From: Rhodospirillales bacterium
Lineage (GTDB): Bacteria > Pseudomonadota > Alphaproteobacteria > Rhodospirillales > Rhodospirillaceae
NCBI GenBank assembly: GCA_028278135.1
Contig: JANQEW010000014.1
Location: 1 to 64,000, forward strand
Direction of reading: 5' to 3'
DNA: 64,000 bases
In this document: positions 19,279 through 28,803 of the stretch, piece by piece
Layout: every line of letters starts with the position of its first letter
Position numbering within the stretch: position 1 is the stretch's first letter
Position numbers and translations under genes: made by a program
Notes under the pieces: model-generated
Told to the model about the DNA's origin: nothing
Database searches by the model: none
The model's input: only the letters and a program-made list of their open reading frames with translations

Positions 19279-20112
19279 ATGGGAACACAGGGGGCTTATA
19301 TCATTGTTGTCGGCAACGAAAAGGGCGGTACGGGGAAGTCGACCATTGCCATGCATGTCATGGTCAATATGATGAACAGGGGTTTACGGGTTGGTTCCAT
19401 TGACCTCGATGCCCGCCAGGCTACGTTAACTCGTTACGTTGAAAATAGACAACTCTTCATAACACGGCAGCACATGAATCTGCCAATGCCCGTACATGAG
19501 TCTGTTGTTGCAAGTGATCCCTATGCTACGGGTATGGCTCTGGAAGAAGACCTGCAACGTCTTGATGACTGTGTCAACCGCATGCGGGCTGTTTGTGATA
19601 TCCTCATCATAGATACTCCAGGGAGTGATCATTACTTGTCTAGACTGGGGCACACCTATGCTGACACCCTCTTAACACCCCTGAACGATAGTCTGATTGA
19701 CCTTGACGTATTGGCCCGTGTCAACCCTGAGACGATGCGAGTCAGTTGTCCGAGCTACTATTCTGAAATGATATGGCAGATACGGAAACAACGTGCAATA
19801 GATGATGGGGCAAGTATTTCTTGGGTCGTAATGCGCAACCGTCTCTCGCAAATGAATACTCGTAATAAAAGAGATATTGATAACATCCTCACGGAACTTG
19901 CACAAAGAATAGGATTTCACCTTGCTGCAGGACTCTCTGAACGTGTCATCTACAGAGAGATGTTCTTAAGGGGCCTCACATTACTGGATTTACGAGAGGG
20001 GGGGGCTGGTGTCTCCCTGAACATGTCACATGTGGCCGCACGGCAAGAACTGCGTGCTCTGGTCCAAGCCCTCTGTCTGCCTCTTCAAACCCTTAACTCT
20101 TCAAACCCTTAA
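19279..20112 (+). CDS. mipZ: MipZ-type division-plane positioning ATPase
   Basis: A ParA-superfamily ATPase that in alphaproteobacteria forms a polar gradient and keeps FtsZ at midcell. The deviant Walker A is GNEKGGTGKSTIAMH, followed by IDLDARQATLTRYVENR, close to MipZ, and LIIDTPGSD for Walker B. The ATG at 19279 has AAGGA 6 bp upstream, giving 277 residues. The last codons lie in a 16-bp tandem duplication, so the C-terminal TLNSSNP is partly a product of it. ParB, its usual partner, is not in the window. Confidence 0.88.
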   Translation: MGTQGAYIIVVGNEKGGTGKSTIAMHVMVNMMNRGLRVGSIDLDARQATLTRYVENRQLFITRQHMNLPMPVHESVVASDPYATGMALEEDLQRLDDCVNRMRAVCDILIIDTPGSDHYLSRLGHTYADTLLTPLNDSLIDLDVLARVNPETMRVSCPSYYSEMIWQIRKQRAIDDGASISWVVMRNRLSQMNTRNKRDIDNILTELAQRIGFHLAAGLSERVIYREMFLRGLTLLDLREGGAGVSLNMSHVAARQELRALVQALCLPLQTLNSSNP

Positions 20113-20113
20113 C
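20082..20113. repeat. 16-bp tandem duplication over the mipZ stop
   Basis: tcttcaaacccttaac twice, period 16. Removing one copy moves the mipZ frame into LAEGHS and a stop 13 bp later. A separate 10-bp duplication (gttggtgcca, 20168-20187) follows in the same gap before lexA. Confidence 0.9.
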
Positions 20114-20283
20114 CTAGCGGAAGGACACTCATGACACGCGTTATTTCTCAGAGGAGGGTGGGTGTTTGTTGGTGCCAGTTGGTGCCACCACAAGAACGAC
20201 AGGCGTCCCCAACTGCAGTGCTTCGGAAGCTCGGGAAAGCCTCTCGGCTCTACACGGACTCAAAAAGTTCTTCACTCAATATC

Positions 20284-20985
20284 TCAATATGTACGTAGTA
20301 ATCCGACTAACACACCTTGTACCTTGACCCTGTCAGGGCAGAAGATACGCGTTTCATATTTGCCGTTGGCAGGTTCAAGGGCAATAGAGGCACCCTTGCG
20401 ACGCAGCCGTTTCAGTGTCACTTCTGTGCCGTCCACCAAAGAGACAACGATGGCACCGTTCTCCGCAATTTCGCAACGCCGAATCAGCACCGTATCTCCT
20501 TCGAGAATCCCAGCCTCGACCATGGAGTCTCCCTCAACAGTCAGAGCGTAATACTCGTCATCCCGACCAATCATGCCAGCCGGAACCTCCACAAGGGTCG
20601 ATGTCTCACGGAGAGTTTCAAGGGACGTTCCCGTTGTGATTCCACAGTATAGCGGTAGCTGTACCGCTCCGACATCAACGGCTACCCTTGCACCCTGCAA
20701 AGTAGAACACACATTGCTCAAGGGAGATGCAAAAGCCGTTGGTGTCGGAGCCATAGGCGATTCTTCCAAATTTTCTGGTAAACGCAGCACTTCTAGTGCT
20801 CGAGCGCGATGTGGTAGCCGCCGAATGAATCCCCGTTCTTCCAGACCGGTGAGAAGACGGTGGATACCCGATTTGCTTTTCAGACGGAGGGCATCCTTCA
20901 TCTCATCAAAAGATGGCGAGACACCTGCGTATTTGAGACGCCTATCGATGAATGTAAGCAGTTCATACTGTTTTTGAGTCAGCAT
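20284..20985 (-). CDS. lexA: LexA repressor with a non-canonical cleavage site
   Basis: SOS repressor. The N-terminal winged helix starts MLTQKQYELLTFIDRRLK, with recognition region KSKSGIHRLLTGLEERGFIRRL. The C-terminal S24 peptidase domain keeps the catalytic Ser154 (VEGDSMVEAG) and Lys192 (EVTLKRL). The expected Ala-Gly self-cleavage bond is replaced: the loop reads CGITTGTS, so the site is Thr118-Gly119. Start at 20985 has GAGGAG 7 bp upstream, 233 residues. moeA lies 35 bp upstream on the same strand, the usual alphaproteobacterial order. Confidence 0.94.
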   Translation of the reverse strand: MLTQKQYELLTFIDRRLKYAGVSPSFDEMKDALRLKSKSGIHRLLTGLEERGFIRRLPHRARALEVLRLPENLEESPMAPTPTAFASPLSNVCSTLQGARVAVDVGAVQLPLYCGITTGTSLETLRETSTLVEVPAGMIGRDDEYYALTVEGDSMVEAGILEGDTVLIRRCEIAENGAIVVSLVDGTEVTLKRLRRKGASIALEPANGKYETRIFCPDRVKVQGVLVGLLRTY

Positions 20986-21020
20986 CGCGCGCTCCTCGTT
21001 GCGCCTCTTCTTGTCATTTC

Positions 21021-22235
21021 TCATAAGAATGATTCTAAGGCAATGATTTCGATAGCATGACCTCTGTAAGCAGGTGGCGCATGAGGATGTCTGATGGCTA
21101 GACAGTTCGCTGCAGAGAGAACTCGCAGCATAGCACTATCTTGTTGCGAGAAAGGTGTAACCTGAATCATATGATGGCCGGTGCGAACGCAGACCGCACG
21201 TAAGTAGTCCTCACGTGAATCATTGGCCGGCAGATTACAACTCAACACACCACTTTGTCGCCTTATACCAGTATTGACTGGCAACCCGAGAAGAGTATTG
21301 AGAGCTGGTAACACGAAAAGAATTGCACTGACCATCGCAGAAACAGGATTACCTGGCACACCAATAACAGGCATTTTATCAATATTACCACTTAAAAGTG
21401 GTTTTCCAGGACGGACGGCCACCTTCCAGAAATCCAGCACCATACCGGCTTCACTGAGACATTCGCGTACGATATCATGGTCTCCCACAGAAACTCCACC
21501 ACTGATTATAAGAAGATCTGCCCCTCTCGCATCAGAAATTTTCTTAATAAGAGATTCTTTAGCGTCTCTTGCTATTCCAAGATTTATTGGTACACAGTTA
21601 TTGCTAGTTATCAGAGCTGAGAGAGCCAATCCGTTGGAATCAACAAGCTGTCCCTGTCCGATACTTTCACCAGGTGGGCAGACTTCATCACCTGTTGAGA
21701 GGATAGCAACGCGTGGCCGACGGACTACTGTGAGCCACTGTACATTCATGGCAGCAGCCAAGGCAATGTCACGAAAGCTCAGGCGTCTGCCTGCCCGTAG
21801 CAAGACGTCACCTGCCTGAAAATCAGAGCCGGCTGGCCGGATATGACAGCCTGCTGTTGTCTGTTGCGGTACGATGACCGTTCCATGTGGACCCATGACT
21901 GAGTCCTCTTGTAAGACGACAGTATCAGCACCGGCGGGAATCATAGCACCAGTGAAGATGCGCGCGGATTCTCCTGGGCCGATCTCCCGCCTTGCGGGAT
22001 GACCGGCCGTAGATTGGGCCACGATCTCTAGTGTGACAGGTCCAGGAGCGGTATCGACCATCCGGACAGCATAGCCATCCATCGCAGAAACAGCGGCTTG
22101 CGGATGGGAGACACGGGCGGCCACGTGAACAGCTAAAACACGATTCACTGCCTCTCGCAGATCGACACGCTCCGTCTCAAGCAGCTTTAAGGGGGCAATG
22201 ATACGACGGCGCGCCTCTTGAACTGACAGCATCAT
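21021..22235 (-). CDS. moeA: Molybdopterin molybdenumtransferase MoeA, copy 2
   Basis: Mo insertase of 404 residues. Blocks: AAVSAMDGYAVRM, IFTGAMIPAGADTVVLQED, STGDEV, ISGGVSVGDHDIV, VRPGKPLLSG and VIGVPGNPVSAMVSAI. GAGG lies just before two adjacent ATGs (22235 and 22232). It is paired with lexA, as in most alphaproteobacteria, so this is the ancestral moeA; the copy at 4515 is a paralogue. In relatives trpC-moaC lies directly upstream; here that pair is at 25.6-27 kb. Confidence 0.94.
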   Translation of the reverse strand: MMLSVQEARRRIIAPLKLLETERVDLREAVNRVLAVHVAARVSHPQAAVSAMDGYAVRMVDTAPGPVTLEIVAQSTAGHPARREIGPGESARIFTGAMIPAGADTVVLQEDSVMGPHGTVIVPQQTTAGCHIRPAGSDFQAGDVLLRAGRRLSFRDIALAAAMNVQWLTVVRRPRVAILSTGDEVCPPGESIGQGQLVDSNGLALSALITSNNCVPINLGIARDAKESLIKKISDARGADLLIISGGVSVGDHDIVRECLSEAGMVLDFWKVAVRPGKPLLSGNIDKMPVIGVPGNPVSAMVSAILFVLPALNTLLGLPVNTGIRRQSGVLSCNLPANDSREDYLRAVCVRTGHHMIQVTPFSQQDSAMLRVLSAANCLAIRHPHAPPAYRGHAIEIIALESFL

Positions 22236-22545
22236 AAGGCCTCATGGCTGACTTGTCTCCACGCGGCGTGTATCTCTGGCCTGGCCGTGCAGCAGCATTG
22301 TCGAGGAGAATGTTTCCCCGTGATCATTAAGCCTCCCAGCTGTTGCCTGAGATCTAATTGACCAGTGCTCAGCCGCTGGTACGTTCGTTGTCACGAGGGA
22401 TCTGTACTTTATGGATAGAATACTGGGTCTGCATACACGACCTACAACATTCCATACTCGTCATGGGATCATTTTGCGCTGTGAGTCACCCATCGCTCAT
22501 CAAAGTGCGGACAAACCTACCCATTCTCCTTTTCTAGAGCCAGTT
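22236..22545. other. Gene-free stretch between guaB and moeA
   Basis: 310 bp downstream of guaB and upstream of moeA on the minus strand. I see no gene, tRNA, obvious terminator or clear duplication; it presumably contains the moeA-lexA promoter. Confidence 0.5.
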
Positions 22546-24015
22546 TTAAAAACTCTCCGGCCGATAATTAGGAGCTTCCCGAGTAATTGCCACATCGTGC
22601 ACGTGACTCTCGCGTAAGCCAGCAGCTGTCACCCGTCTGAAGTGAGCATGCCTCTGTAAATCTGCGATCACTGCATTACCAGTGTAGCTCATTGCTGCTT
22701 TCAAACCACCGACGATTTGGTGAATCACGGCTGCCACAGGACCCTTGAAAGGCACTCTTCCTTCAATTCCTTCCGGCACAAGCTTCAAGCTGTGAGCTCC
22801 CTCTTCCTGTGCATAGCGCTCCGCAGACCCTCTGGCCATTGCTCCAAGAGAGCCCATCCCGCGGTAAACTTTGTAGGAGCGCCCTTGATAGAGAAACACT
22901 TCGCCAGGAGCCTCGTTGGTCCCAGCGAACAGAGAACCAATCATAGCACTATCACCACCAGCAGCAATAGCCTTGGCAAGATCACCAGAGGACTTGATGC
23001 CCCCGTCGGCGATCACTGGGATATCGTGGCAACGCGCGACCTCTGCGACTTCCATGACAGCCGTGAACTGTGGCACGCCAACCCCAGCGATCACACGCGT
23101 AGTACATATTGACCCTGGCCCGATTCCAACCTTGACGGCATCAACCCCGGCGGTGATCAGAGCCTCTGCCCCTGCCGCCGTGGCGATATTGCCAGCGATC
23201 ACCTGAGCAGCACGATTCTTGAAAAGAGCCTTGATGTCACGCACCGCCTGAATCACCCTTTGCGCATGGCCATGCGCGGTATCTACAACGACGAGATCAG
23301 CACCGGCGTTGAGAAGAGCTTCGGCGCGGGTGAGACCGTCTGTGCCAACACCGACAGCCGCACCTACCCGCAGCCGCCCACATTCATCTTTACAAGCGTT
23401 AGGGTAGGAGAGAGCCTTTTCCATATCCTTGACTGTCATGAGTCCGATGCAGCGATACTCATCGTCGACCACGATAAGCTTTTCAATCCGATGTTGGTGG
23501 AATAAACGACGGGCCTCGTCTCGACTGACACCCTCGCGCACGGTGATGAGAGTGTCCTGTGTCATTAACTCAGACACAGGCTGGTCCATGTTAGTGGCAA
23601 AGCGGAGATCACGGTTTGTCAGAATGCCAACAAGCTTGCCATTACGTTCTGTGACAGGGATACCTGAGATCCGGTAGCTAACCATCAAGGTCAATGCCTC
23701 TGACAAAGACTGCTTAGGGTGTATAATAACCGGATTGACAATCATGCCCGCTTCAAACCTTTTGACTTTGCGTACTTCCTCGATCTGGACATCAATATCC
23801 AGATTCTTGTGGATCACCCCTATGCCGCCCGCTTGTGCCATCGCGATGGCTAAAGCATGTTCTGTCACAGTATCCATAGCCGCTGACACTAAGGGGATGC
23901 CAAGCTCTATAGAGTTTGTCAGGCGTGTACGAACGTTGACCTGGGAAGGCAGGACATGGGACTCTGCTGGCACGAGTAGAACATCGTCGAATGCCAGGGC
24001 TTCTTTCGCTTCCAT
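22546..24015 (-). CDS. guaB: Inosine-5'-monophosphate dehydrogenase
   Basis: Oxidises IMP to XMP, the committed step to GMP. 489 residues with the catalytic barrel interrupted by two CBS domains (about residues 95-205, e.g. [13 protein letters not shown]). The catalytic loop [15 protein letters not shown] holds the active cysteine; [15 protein letters not shown] is the mobile flap, and the phosphate-binding [12 protein letters not shown] is intact. GGGAGG precedes the ATG. It is monocistronic as far as can be seen and divergent from ccmA. Confidence 0.97.
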   Translation of the reverse strand: MEAKEALAFDDVLLVPAESHVLPSQVNVRTRLTNSIELGIPLVSAAMDTVTEHALAIAMAQAGGIGVIHKNLDIDVQIEEVRKVKRFEAGMIVNPVIIHPKQSLSEALTLMVSYRISGIPVTERNGKLVGILTNRDLRFATNMDQPVSELMTQDTLITVREGVSRDEARRLFHQHRIEKLIVVDDEYRCIGLMTVKDMEKALSYPNACKDECGRLRVGAAVGVGTDGLTRAEALLNAGADLVVVDTAHGHAQRVIQAVRDIKALFKNRAAQVIAGNIATAAGAEALITAGVDAVKVGIGPGSICTTRVIAGVGVPQFTAVMEVAEVARCHDIPVIADGGIKSSGDLAKAIAAGGDSAMIGSLFAGTNEAPGEVFLYQGRSYKVYRGMGSLGAMARGSAERYAQEEGAHSLKLVPEGIEGRVPFKGPVAAVIHQIVGGLKAAMSYTGNAVIADLQRHAHFRRVTAAGLRESHVHDVAITREAPNYRPESF

Positions 24016-24186
24016 GACGCCTCCCGGGTCACCCGCTGAGTTAGTACCACAACATGATCATATCATACACATCTGTTGGCCTATGCCAAGACCGGCCCAA
24101 TGGGGGAAGTGATCTTGTCCCTCTGGAGTGGGAATCCTGTGAGGTATTGTGGGTGATTTTAATGCTTTCTGCCGACGGTCACGATC

Positions 24187-24873
24187 ATGAGATCTCTCTT
24201 TAAACATTCACGGTCTATGACACCGTTGCCTATTCTGGCGTCTTTTTTTTCAGGACAGAACTTGGCATGTGTCCGCGGTGAACGGCTAGTGTTTGCCGAC
24301 CTCTCTTTCACACTAGAGCCGGGGGAAGCGCTACTCCTGCTCGGTCCCAACGGGAGTGGGAAATCAAGTTTCCTGCGAATTCTCGCGGGACTCTCGCGTC
24401 CGGCTGCGGGAGAATTGTGCTGGAAAGGGCGGCCCATTGATGAAGCACCAGAACGCTACACAGCTTCTGTACGCTACGTTGGCCATCAAGATGCAATTAA
24501 GCCAGCTCTGTCAATCGCTGAGACTCTTTTCTTTTGGGGTAGTTTGTATGGAATAGAACAATCTGAACTTGTATTCAGCACGGCACGAGCTATGACATAC
24601 TTCGGTCTCAGTGCCCTTGCAGACACACAGGGTCGGCTGTTGTCCGCTGGGCAGAAACGTCGGGTGAACCTGGCGCGACTGCTTGTGGGCACGGCGGCTC
24701 TGTGGCTCTTAGATGAACCTGCCACCGCCCTTGACCAGGAGTCAATCATGGCGCTAGGGAAAAGCATTGCCGCACATCGAGCCCGTGGTGGTATTGTGAT
24801 CCTCTCCACACACATGGTTGTAGATCTGCCACAAGCAAGAAGGTTGGACATGCGTGATTTTTCCTGCCACTAG
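24187..24873 (+). CDS. ccmA: Haem exporter ATP-binding protein CcmA
   Basis: ATPase of the CcmAB complex in system I cytochrome c maturation. Walker A is LGPNGSGKSSFLR, the signature LSAGQKRRVNLARLLVG, and Walker B LWLLDEPATALDQ. The CcmA-specific start region is NLACVRGERLVFADLSF. Neither ATG (24187 or 24217) has a good ribosome site, so the start is uncertain; I give the longer form, 228 residues. ccmB follows after 32 bp. Confidence 0.92.
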   Translation: MRSLFKHSRSMTPLPILASFFSGQNLACVRGERLVFADLSFTLEPGEALLLLGPNGSGKSSFLRILAGLSRPAAGELCWKGRPIDEAPERYTASVRYVGHQDAIKPALSIAETLFFWGSLYGIEQSELVFSTARAMTYFGLSALADTQGRLLSAGQKRRVNLARLLVGTAALWLLDEPATALDQESIMALGKSIAAHRARGGIVILSTHMVVDLPQARRLDMRDFSCH

Positions 24874-24905
24874 AGGCCGCTTACACCACACAAAGGCGGA
24901 AGATC

Positions 24906-25580
24906 GTGAGGGCGCTCATTCGACTCATTCATCGTGAGATGAAGTTAGTGTTACGACAACAATCTGATACTTTTCTTGTGCTGGGTTTCTTTATGCTGAC
25001 GGTCCTACTGTTTCCGTTCGTGGTGGGCCCTGAACCACAAATGCTGGAGAGGATGAGTGCAGGTGTGCTTTGGGTCATGGCTCTGCTCGCGACTCTGCTG
25101 TCGCTCGATCGTCTGTTCCAGAATGACTACGAGGATGGCAGCCTCGATTTGCTAGCGCTCGTTCCACTGCCACTGACAGTCATCGTACTCTCTAAGGTAA
25201 TAGCCCATTGGCTCACCACAGGACTGCCATTAACAGTAGTCGCGCCTTTTTTAGCAAAACTCTTGCAAATGCAAACGGACGGAGTGACAGCCTTGGTCAT
25301 CGCCATGGCGTTGGGGACCCCGACTCTCAGTCTTATTGGGGCCGTCGGAGCGGCGCTGGTATTAGGAGCACGCCGTAGTAGTATATTATTATTACTCTTA
25401 ATACTACCACTGTATATTCCCGTGCTGGTCTTTGGGGTTGCCGCCGTAGAAGTCGCCAGCCTGGGGTTAGAGGGACAGCAGGCGCCGTTGCTAATTTTGG
25501 CCGCGCTTTTCTGCGCAACGTTGCCACTGTGCTCCCTAGCCACTACCGCTGCCCTGCGGCAAGCTCTGGACTCAGGGTAG
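24906..25580 (+). CDS. ccmB: Haem exporter permease CcmB
   Basis: Membrane partner of CcmA. It has 224 residues with about six hydrophobic helices. The family start RLIHREMKLVLRQQSD is followed by FFMLTVLLFPFVVGPEP and LDLLALVPLPLTVIVLSKV. The start is GTG with GGCGGAAG upstream. In most alphaproteobacteria ccmC follows directly; here the next gene is trpC, so the ccm cluster is broken at this point. Confidence 0.93.
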   Translation: MRALIRLIHREMKLVLRQQSDTFLVLGFFMLTVLLFPFVVGPEPQMLERMSAGVLWVMALLATLLSLDRLFQNDYEDGSLDLLALVPLPLTVIVLSKVIAHWLTTGLPLTVVAPFLAKLLQMQTDGVTALVIAMALGTPTLSLIGAVGAALVLGARRSSILLLLLILPLYIPVLVFGVAAVEVASLGLEGQQAPLLILAALFCATLPLCSLATTAALRQALDSG

Positions 25581-25617
25581 GGTATCGGACTGTCGTACCT
25601 GCAGAGGAGAAAGGGAA

Positions 25618-26481
25618 ATGTCTGACATTTTGGCCCGTATCTGCACTACCAAGCGGAAACATATTGGCACACGCCGTGCGGCCGTACCACTATCTCTCCT
25701 CATACAACAGGCCCAGGCGACAGCCATGCCACGCGGGTTTGCCAATGCTCTCACTCGAGCGGTCACCAACCGCGGTTGCGCGCTGATCAGCGAAATCAAG
25801 AAGGCCTCGCCTTCTGCTGGGGTGGTTTGTTCTTCTTTCCATCCGCAGAGGTTGGCTAGAGAATGTGCAGCGGGTGGTGCGGCTTGCCTCTCCGTCTTAA
25901 CTGACGAGCCCTACTTTCAAGGCACTGATGTCTTTGTTACCCAGGCCCGTGCCGCTGTTGCCCTGCCAATTTTGCGCAAGGACTTTTTTCTTGATCCCTA
26001 TCAAGTCTTCGAAGCGCGGGTGATTGGAGCGGATGCTATTCTGATCATCCTTGCAGCTGTCTCAGACAGTCAAGCTGTCGAGCTGGAGTCAGCCGCATGT
26101 GAATTGGGATTAGATGTTGTCGTGGAAATACATGACGAGTACGATTTAGAACGTGCTATCGCATTAAAAACGCCATTATTTGGTATCAATAATAGAAATC
26201 TTGTGACATTCGAAGTTGATCTGACGCTCAGTGAGCGGCTCGCGCCCCTGGTGCCATTGAATAGGGTACTCATTGCAGAAAGCGGGCTAAGCCAGCCAGC
26301 TGACCTTGCCCGCCTGGCTATGGCTGGGATCAGACGTTTTCTGATTGGCGAGTCTATTATGCGCGCCAAATCTGTCACACAGCAGTGTACTCTTTATGCT
26401 TTAGCACTGGCAGCAGGGCAGCAGAAAGTCCGTGATGAGGAGGCATGGAGTCGATGGGATCTGTCTCGAGAAGTGAGCTAA
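25618..26481 (+). CDS. trpC: Indole-3-glycerol-phosphate synthase
   Basis: Ring-closing step of tryptophan synthesis. The TIM-barrel blocks are LISEIKKASPSAG, PILRKDFFLDPYQV, VVEIHDEYDLERA, FGINNRNLVTFEVD and LIAESGL. 287 residues, a little longer than usual at the C-terminus, where the final codons overlap moaC. AGAGGAGAAAGGG precedes the ATG. trpC-moaC is an ancestral alphaproteobacterial pair, but trpG and trpD are not upstream and trpE is 33 kb away. Confidence 0.95.
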   Translation: MSDILARICTTKRKHIGTRRAAVPLSLLIQQAQATAMPRGFANALTRAVTNRGCALISEIKKASPSAGVVCSSFHPQRLARECAAGGAACLSVLTDEPYFQGTDVFVTQARAAVALPILRKDFFLDPYQVFEARVIGADAILIILAAVSDSQAVELESAACELGLDVVVEIHDEYDLERAIALKTPLFGINNRNLVTFEVDLTLSERLAPLVPLNRVLIAESGLSQPADLARLAMAGIRRFLIGESIMRAKSVTQQCTLYALALAAGQQKVRDEEAWSRWDLSREVS

Positions 26482-26969
26482 CCCACTTTGATACAAGCGG
26501 TCATGCCATCATGGTGGATGTAACGGACAAGGCAGTAACGGAGCGTACGGCGACTGCGGGTGGGAGCGTCCTGATGCAGCAGAACACGCTGCGCCGTATC
26601 ATGGAAGGTACCCTTAAAAAAGGTAATGTGCTTGAAATAGCTCGCTTAGCTGGTATTATGGCCGCAAAGCGCACGGCTGATCTTGTGCCCTTATGCCATC
26701 CTCTTGTCCTGACTGCTGTGACTGTTGACCTGACCTGTGATACTCGTCGGAATGCTGTTGATATCGCTGCCACCATTAGGCTGACTGGACGGACAGGCGC
26801 AGAGATTGAGGCACTAACAGCGGTGAGCATTGCCGCGCTGGCCGTCTATGACATGTGCAAGGCCATTGACCGCGGTATGCGGCTCACGGACATCCGACTG
26901 ATTCACAAAAGTGGTGGGAAATCAGGATCATACCATGTCAGAAGTGATACGCTGCTGATTCAGGAATAA
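26454..26969 (+). CDS. moaC: Cyclic pyranopterin monophosphate synthase MoaC
   Basis: Converts the MoaA product to cyclic pyranopterin monophosphate, the first stable Mo-cofactor intermediate. Conserved residues: FDTSGHAIMVDVTDKAVTERTA at the start, LCHPL (catalytic His), EIEALTAVSIAALAVYDMCKAID with the active Lys and Asp. GAGGAGG (26437-26443) is 10 bp from the ATG at 26454 but only 1 bp from the ATG at 26445, so I take 26454 (171 residues). The gene overlaps the end of trpC by 28 bp. Confidence 0.95.
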   Translation: MGSVSRSELTHFDTSGHAIMVDVTDKAVTERTATAGGSVLMQQNTLRRIMEGTLKKGNVLEIARLAGIMAAKRTADLVPLCHPLVLTAVTVDLTCDTRRNAVDIAATIRLTGRTGAEIEALTAVSIAALAVYDMCKAIDRGMRLTDIRLIHKSGGKSGSYHVRSDTLLIQE

Positions 26970-27099
26970 TCTTCTTGTCAAGAGAAGACGACTCATCTTG
27001 CATGAGTCTGCTTTCCATGAGCATAATGGCCCGTGTTGTTCACACCACCGTTCTCATTTCGGAGAACCTCGCTGACTATGGCCAGGGCGGACAGAATCG

Positions 27100-28071
27100 T
27101 TGGACACAGAGATCCTGCAGGAGTTTACGACCGGTGGCAAGGCAGCCGTGGCACGTGCGTTGGCAAAGATAGAGTGTACACCGGACTCTGAAGAGACCGT
27201 GGCCTTACTTGATGCGGCCTACACGACGCCTGTCGGTCATGTGGTTGGTATTACTGGTCCGCCAGGCGTTGGCAAATCTACGCTGATGAGCGCTCTCATT
27301 AAGGATTGGCGCATACAGGGCCGTACTGTTGGTGTGATGGCAGTCGATCCATCATCGCGGCGTACAGGTGGGGCGCTTCTAGGCGATCGCATGCGCCTCA
27401 CCTCTGATCCAGAGGATCTTGGCCTTTTTGTCCGCTCTATGGCGGCACGCGACAAGCTGGGCGGACTAGCCGCTCTGACAGTCTCCGGCATGGTGTTGAT
27501 GCGTGCGATTTATGACATAGTACTCATAGAGACAGTCGGTGTCGGTCAGTCTGAAACTGACATCGTCAGTGTAGCCGACACCGTGCTTTTCTGTATTCAG
27601 CCTGGATCAGGAGATTTGCTGCAATTCATGAAGGCCGGCATTGTTGAGATTCCTCATATCATTCTCGTGACTAAAGCAGACATGGGCAAGCCTGCTGTAC
27701 AGGCCCAGGCAGATGTCCAGATGGCTCTGTCATTATGTTATGAGTCTGGCCAATGGCAGGTACCTGTCTTGTTGGTTTCTTCTCGTGCACGGGACTCTCT
27801 TGAGAAGACTATCACGACTATTGACTCGCACGCTGCCTTCCTACATGCAAGCGGGCGTCTAAGCGCAACTCGTCAGACACAGGCAGAGCAGTGGCTCATC
27901 GCGTTTCTCCAGGAACGCTTTGGTCGTGAGGGTGTGAGACGTGTTGGGCCTCTATCGTTGGGCATAGGTCAATCCCCTTTCCGTCGTCTGCAGGATGCGT
28001 TGAGAATCTTTTGCGAAAAAACAACCAAGCAACAAACAACAAAGCGGGCAACGTGTGGGAGAGGAGAATGA
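27100..28071 (+). CDS. meaB: MeaB/ArgK-family G3E GTPase
   Basis: GTPase chaperone that protects and reloads adenosylcobalamin-dependent methylmalonyl-CoA mutase. Walker A is GITGPPGVGKSTLMS, then VMAVDPSSRRTGGALLGDRMRL, the switch block IETVGVGQSETD, and LVTKADMG for base recognition. 323 residues, normal. The only in-frame start is a TTG at 27100 with a poor ribosome site; a stop lies nine codons upstream. The TGA overlaps the cmk ATG. No mutase gene is in the window. Confidence 0.9.
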   Translation: MDTEILQEFTTGGKAAVARALAKIECTPDSEETVALLDAAYTTPVGHVVGITGPPGVGKSTLMSALIKDWRIQGRTVGVMAVDPSSRRTGGALLGDRMRLTSDPEDLGLFVRSMAARDKLGGLAALTVSGMVLMRAIYDIVLIETVGVGQSETDIVSVADTVLFCIQPGSGDLLQFMKAGIVEIPHIILVTKADMGKPAVQAQADVQMALSLCYESGQWQVPVLLVSSRARDSLEKTITTIDSHAAFLHASGRLSATRQTQAEQWLIAFLQERFGREGVRRVGPLSLGIGQSPFRRLQDALRIFCEKTTKQQTTKRATCGRGE

Positions 28072-28754
28072 TTGTTGCCGTCGATGGGCCTGCCGCTGCA
28101 GGGAAGGGAACACTGGCCTGTCGGCTTGCAGAGCGGCTCGGATTTGCCTATATGGACACTGGCCTCTTGTATCGTGCTGTGGGTCTAGCCGTCCTACGTA
28201 GAGGGGTGAGTCCTGGTAATGGGGAGGCTGTCGTTGAGGCCGCTCATGGCGTTCATGCGGCCGCTCTAGCAGATCCGATGTTGCGATCAGAGATCGTAGG
28301 ACATATAGCATCGCAGGTAGCAGTAATCCCAGCTGTACGGGCCATACTGCTCACGTGCCAGCGCAGTTTTGCCCGTTACCCACCTGAGGGAACGGGCGGC
28401 GCCGTTATGGATGGTCGTGATGTTGGCACTGTTGTCTGTCCTCATGCTGAATGTAAGTTGTTTGTCACTGCCAATCTGGCGGTTCGTGCCAAGCGCCGTG
28501 TCAATGAGTTGCGAGAGCGTGGGATGCCGGCTATAGAGAGTCAAGTCCTTGCAAAGATGCATGAGCGCGATAGACGTGATCAGGAGCGTGCCATTGCGTT
28601 ATTGAGGCCGGCTGAGGATGCTTTCATTTTAGATACATCAGAGATGAATGCAGATGTGGCTCTGTCCATGGCCTTAGCCTATGTTGCACCAAAGGTCTCA
28701 TCGCGGATGAGCCTGCACGCACGAGATCAGGGTTGTCGCAGCGAGCGATCATGA
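28068..28754 (+). CDS. cmk: Cytidylate kinase
   Basis: Phosphorylates CMP and dCMP. P-loop VDGPAAAGKGTL, then MDTGLLYRAVGLAVLR, the DGRDVGTVVCPHA block and RERDRRDQER near the end. ATG at 28068 follows GAGAGGAGA and overlaps the meaB stop (ATGA), suggesting coupling; the frame upstream to 28011 belongs to meaB. 228 residues. It precedes rpsA as in most bacteria. Confidence 0.95.
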   Translation: MIVAVDGPAAAGKGTLACRLAERLGFAYMDTGLLYRAVGLAVLRRGVSPGNGEAVVEAAHGVHAAALADPMLRSEIVGHIASQVAVIPAVRAILLTCQRSFARYPPEGTGGAVMDGRDVGTVVCPHAECKLFVTANLAVRAKRRVNELRERGMPAIESQVLAKMHERDRRDQERAIALLRPAEDAFILDTSEMNADVALSMALAYVAPKVSSRMSLHARDQGCRSERS

Positions 28755-28803
28755 CTATGCAAGAACCACCAACGGGCCAGGAATCAAGAAAGGATAAAAC
28801 CGT

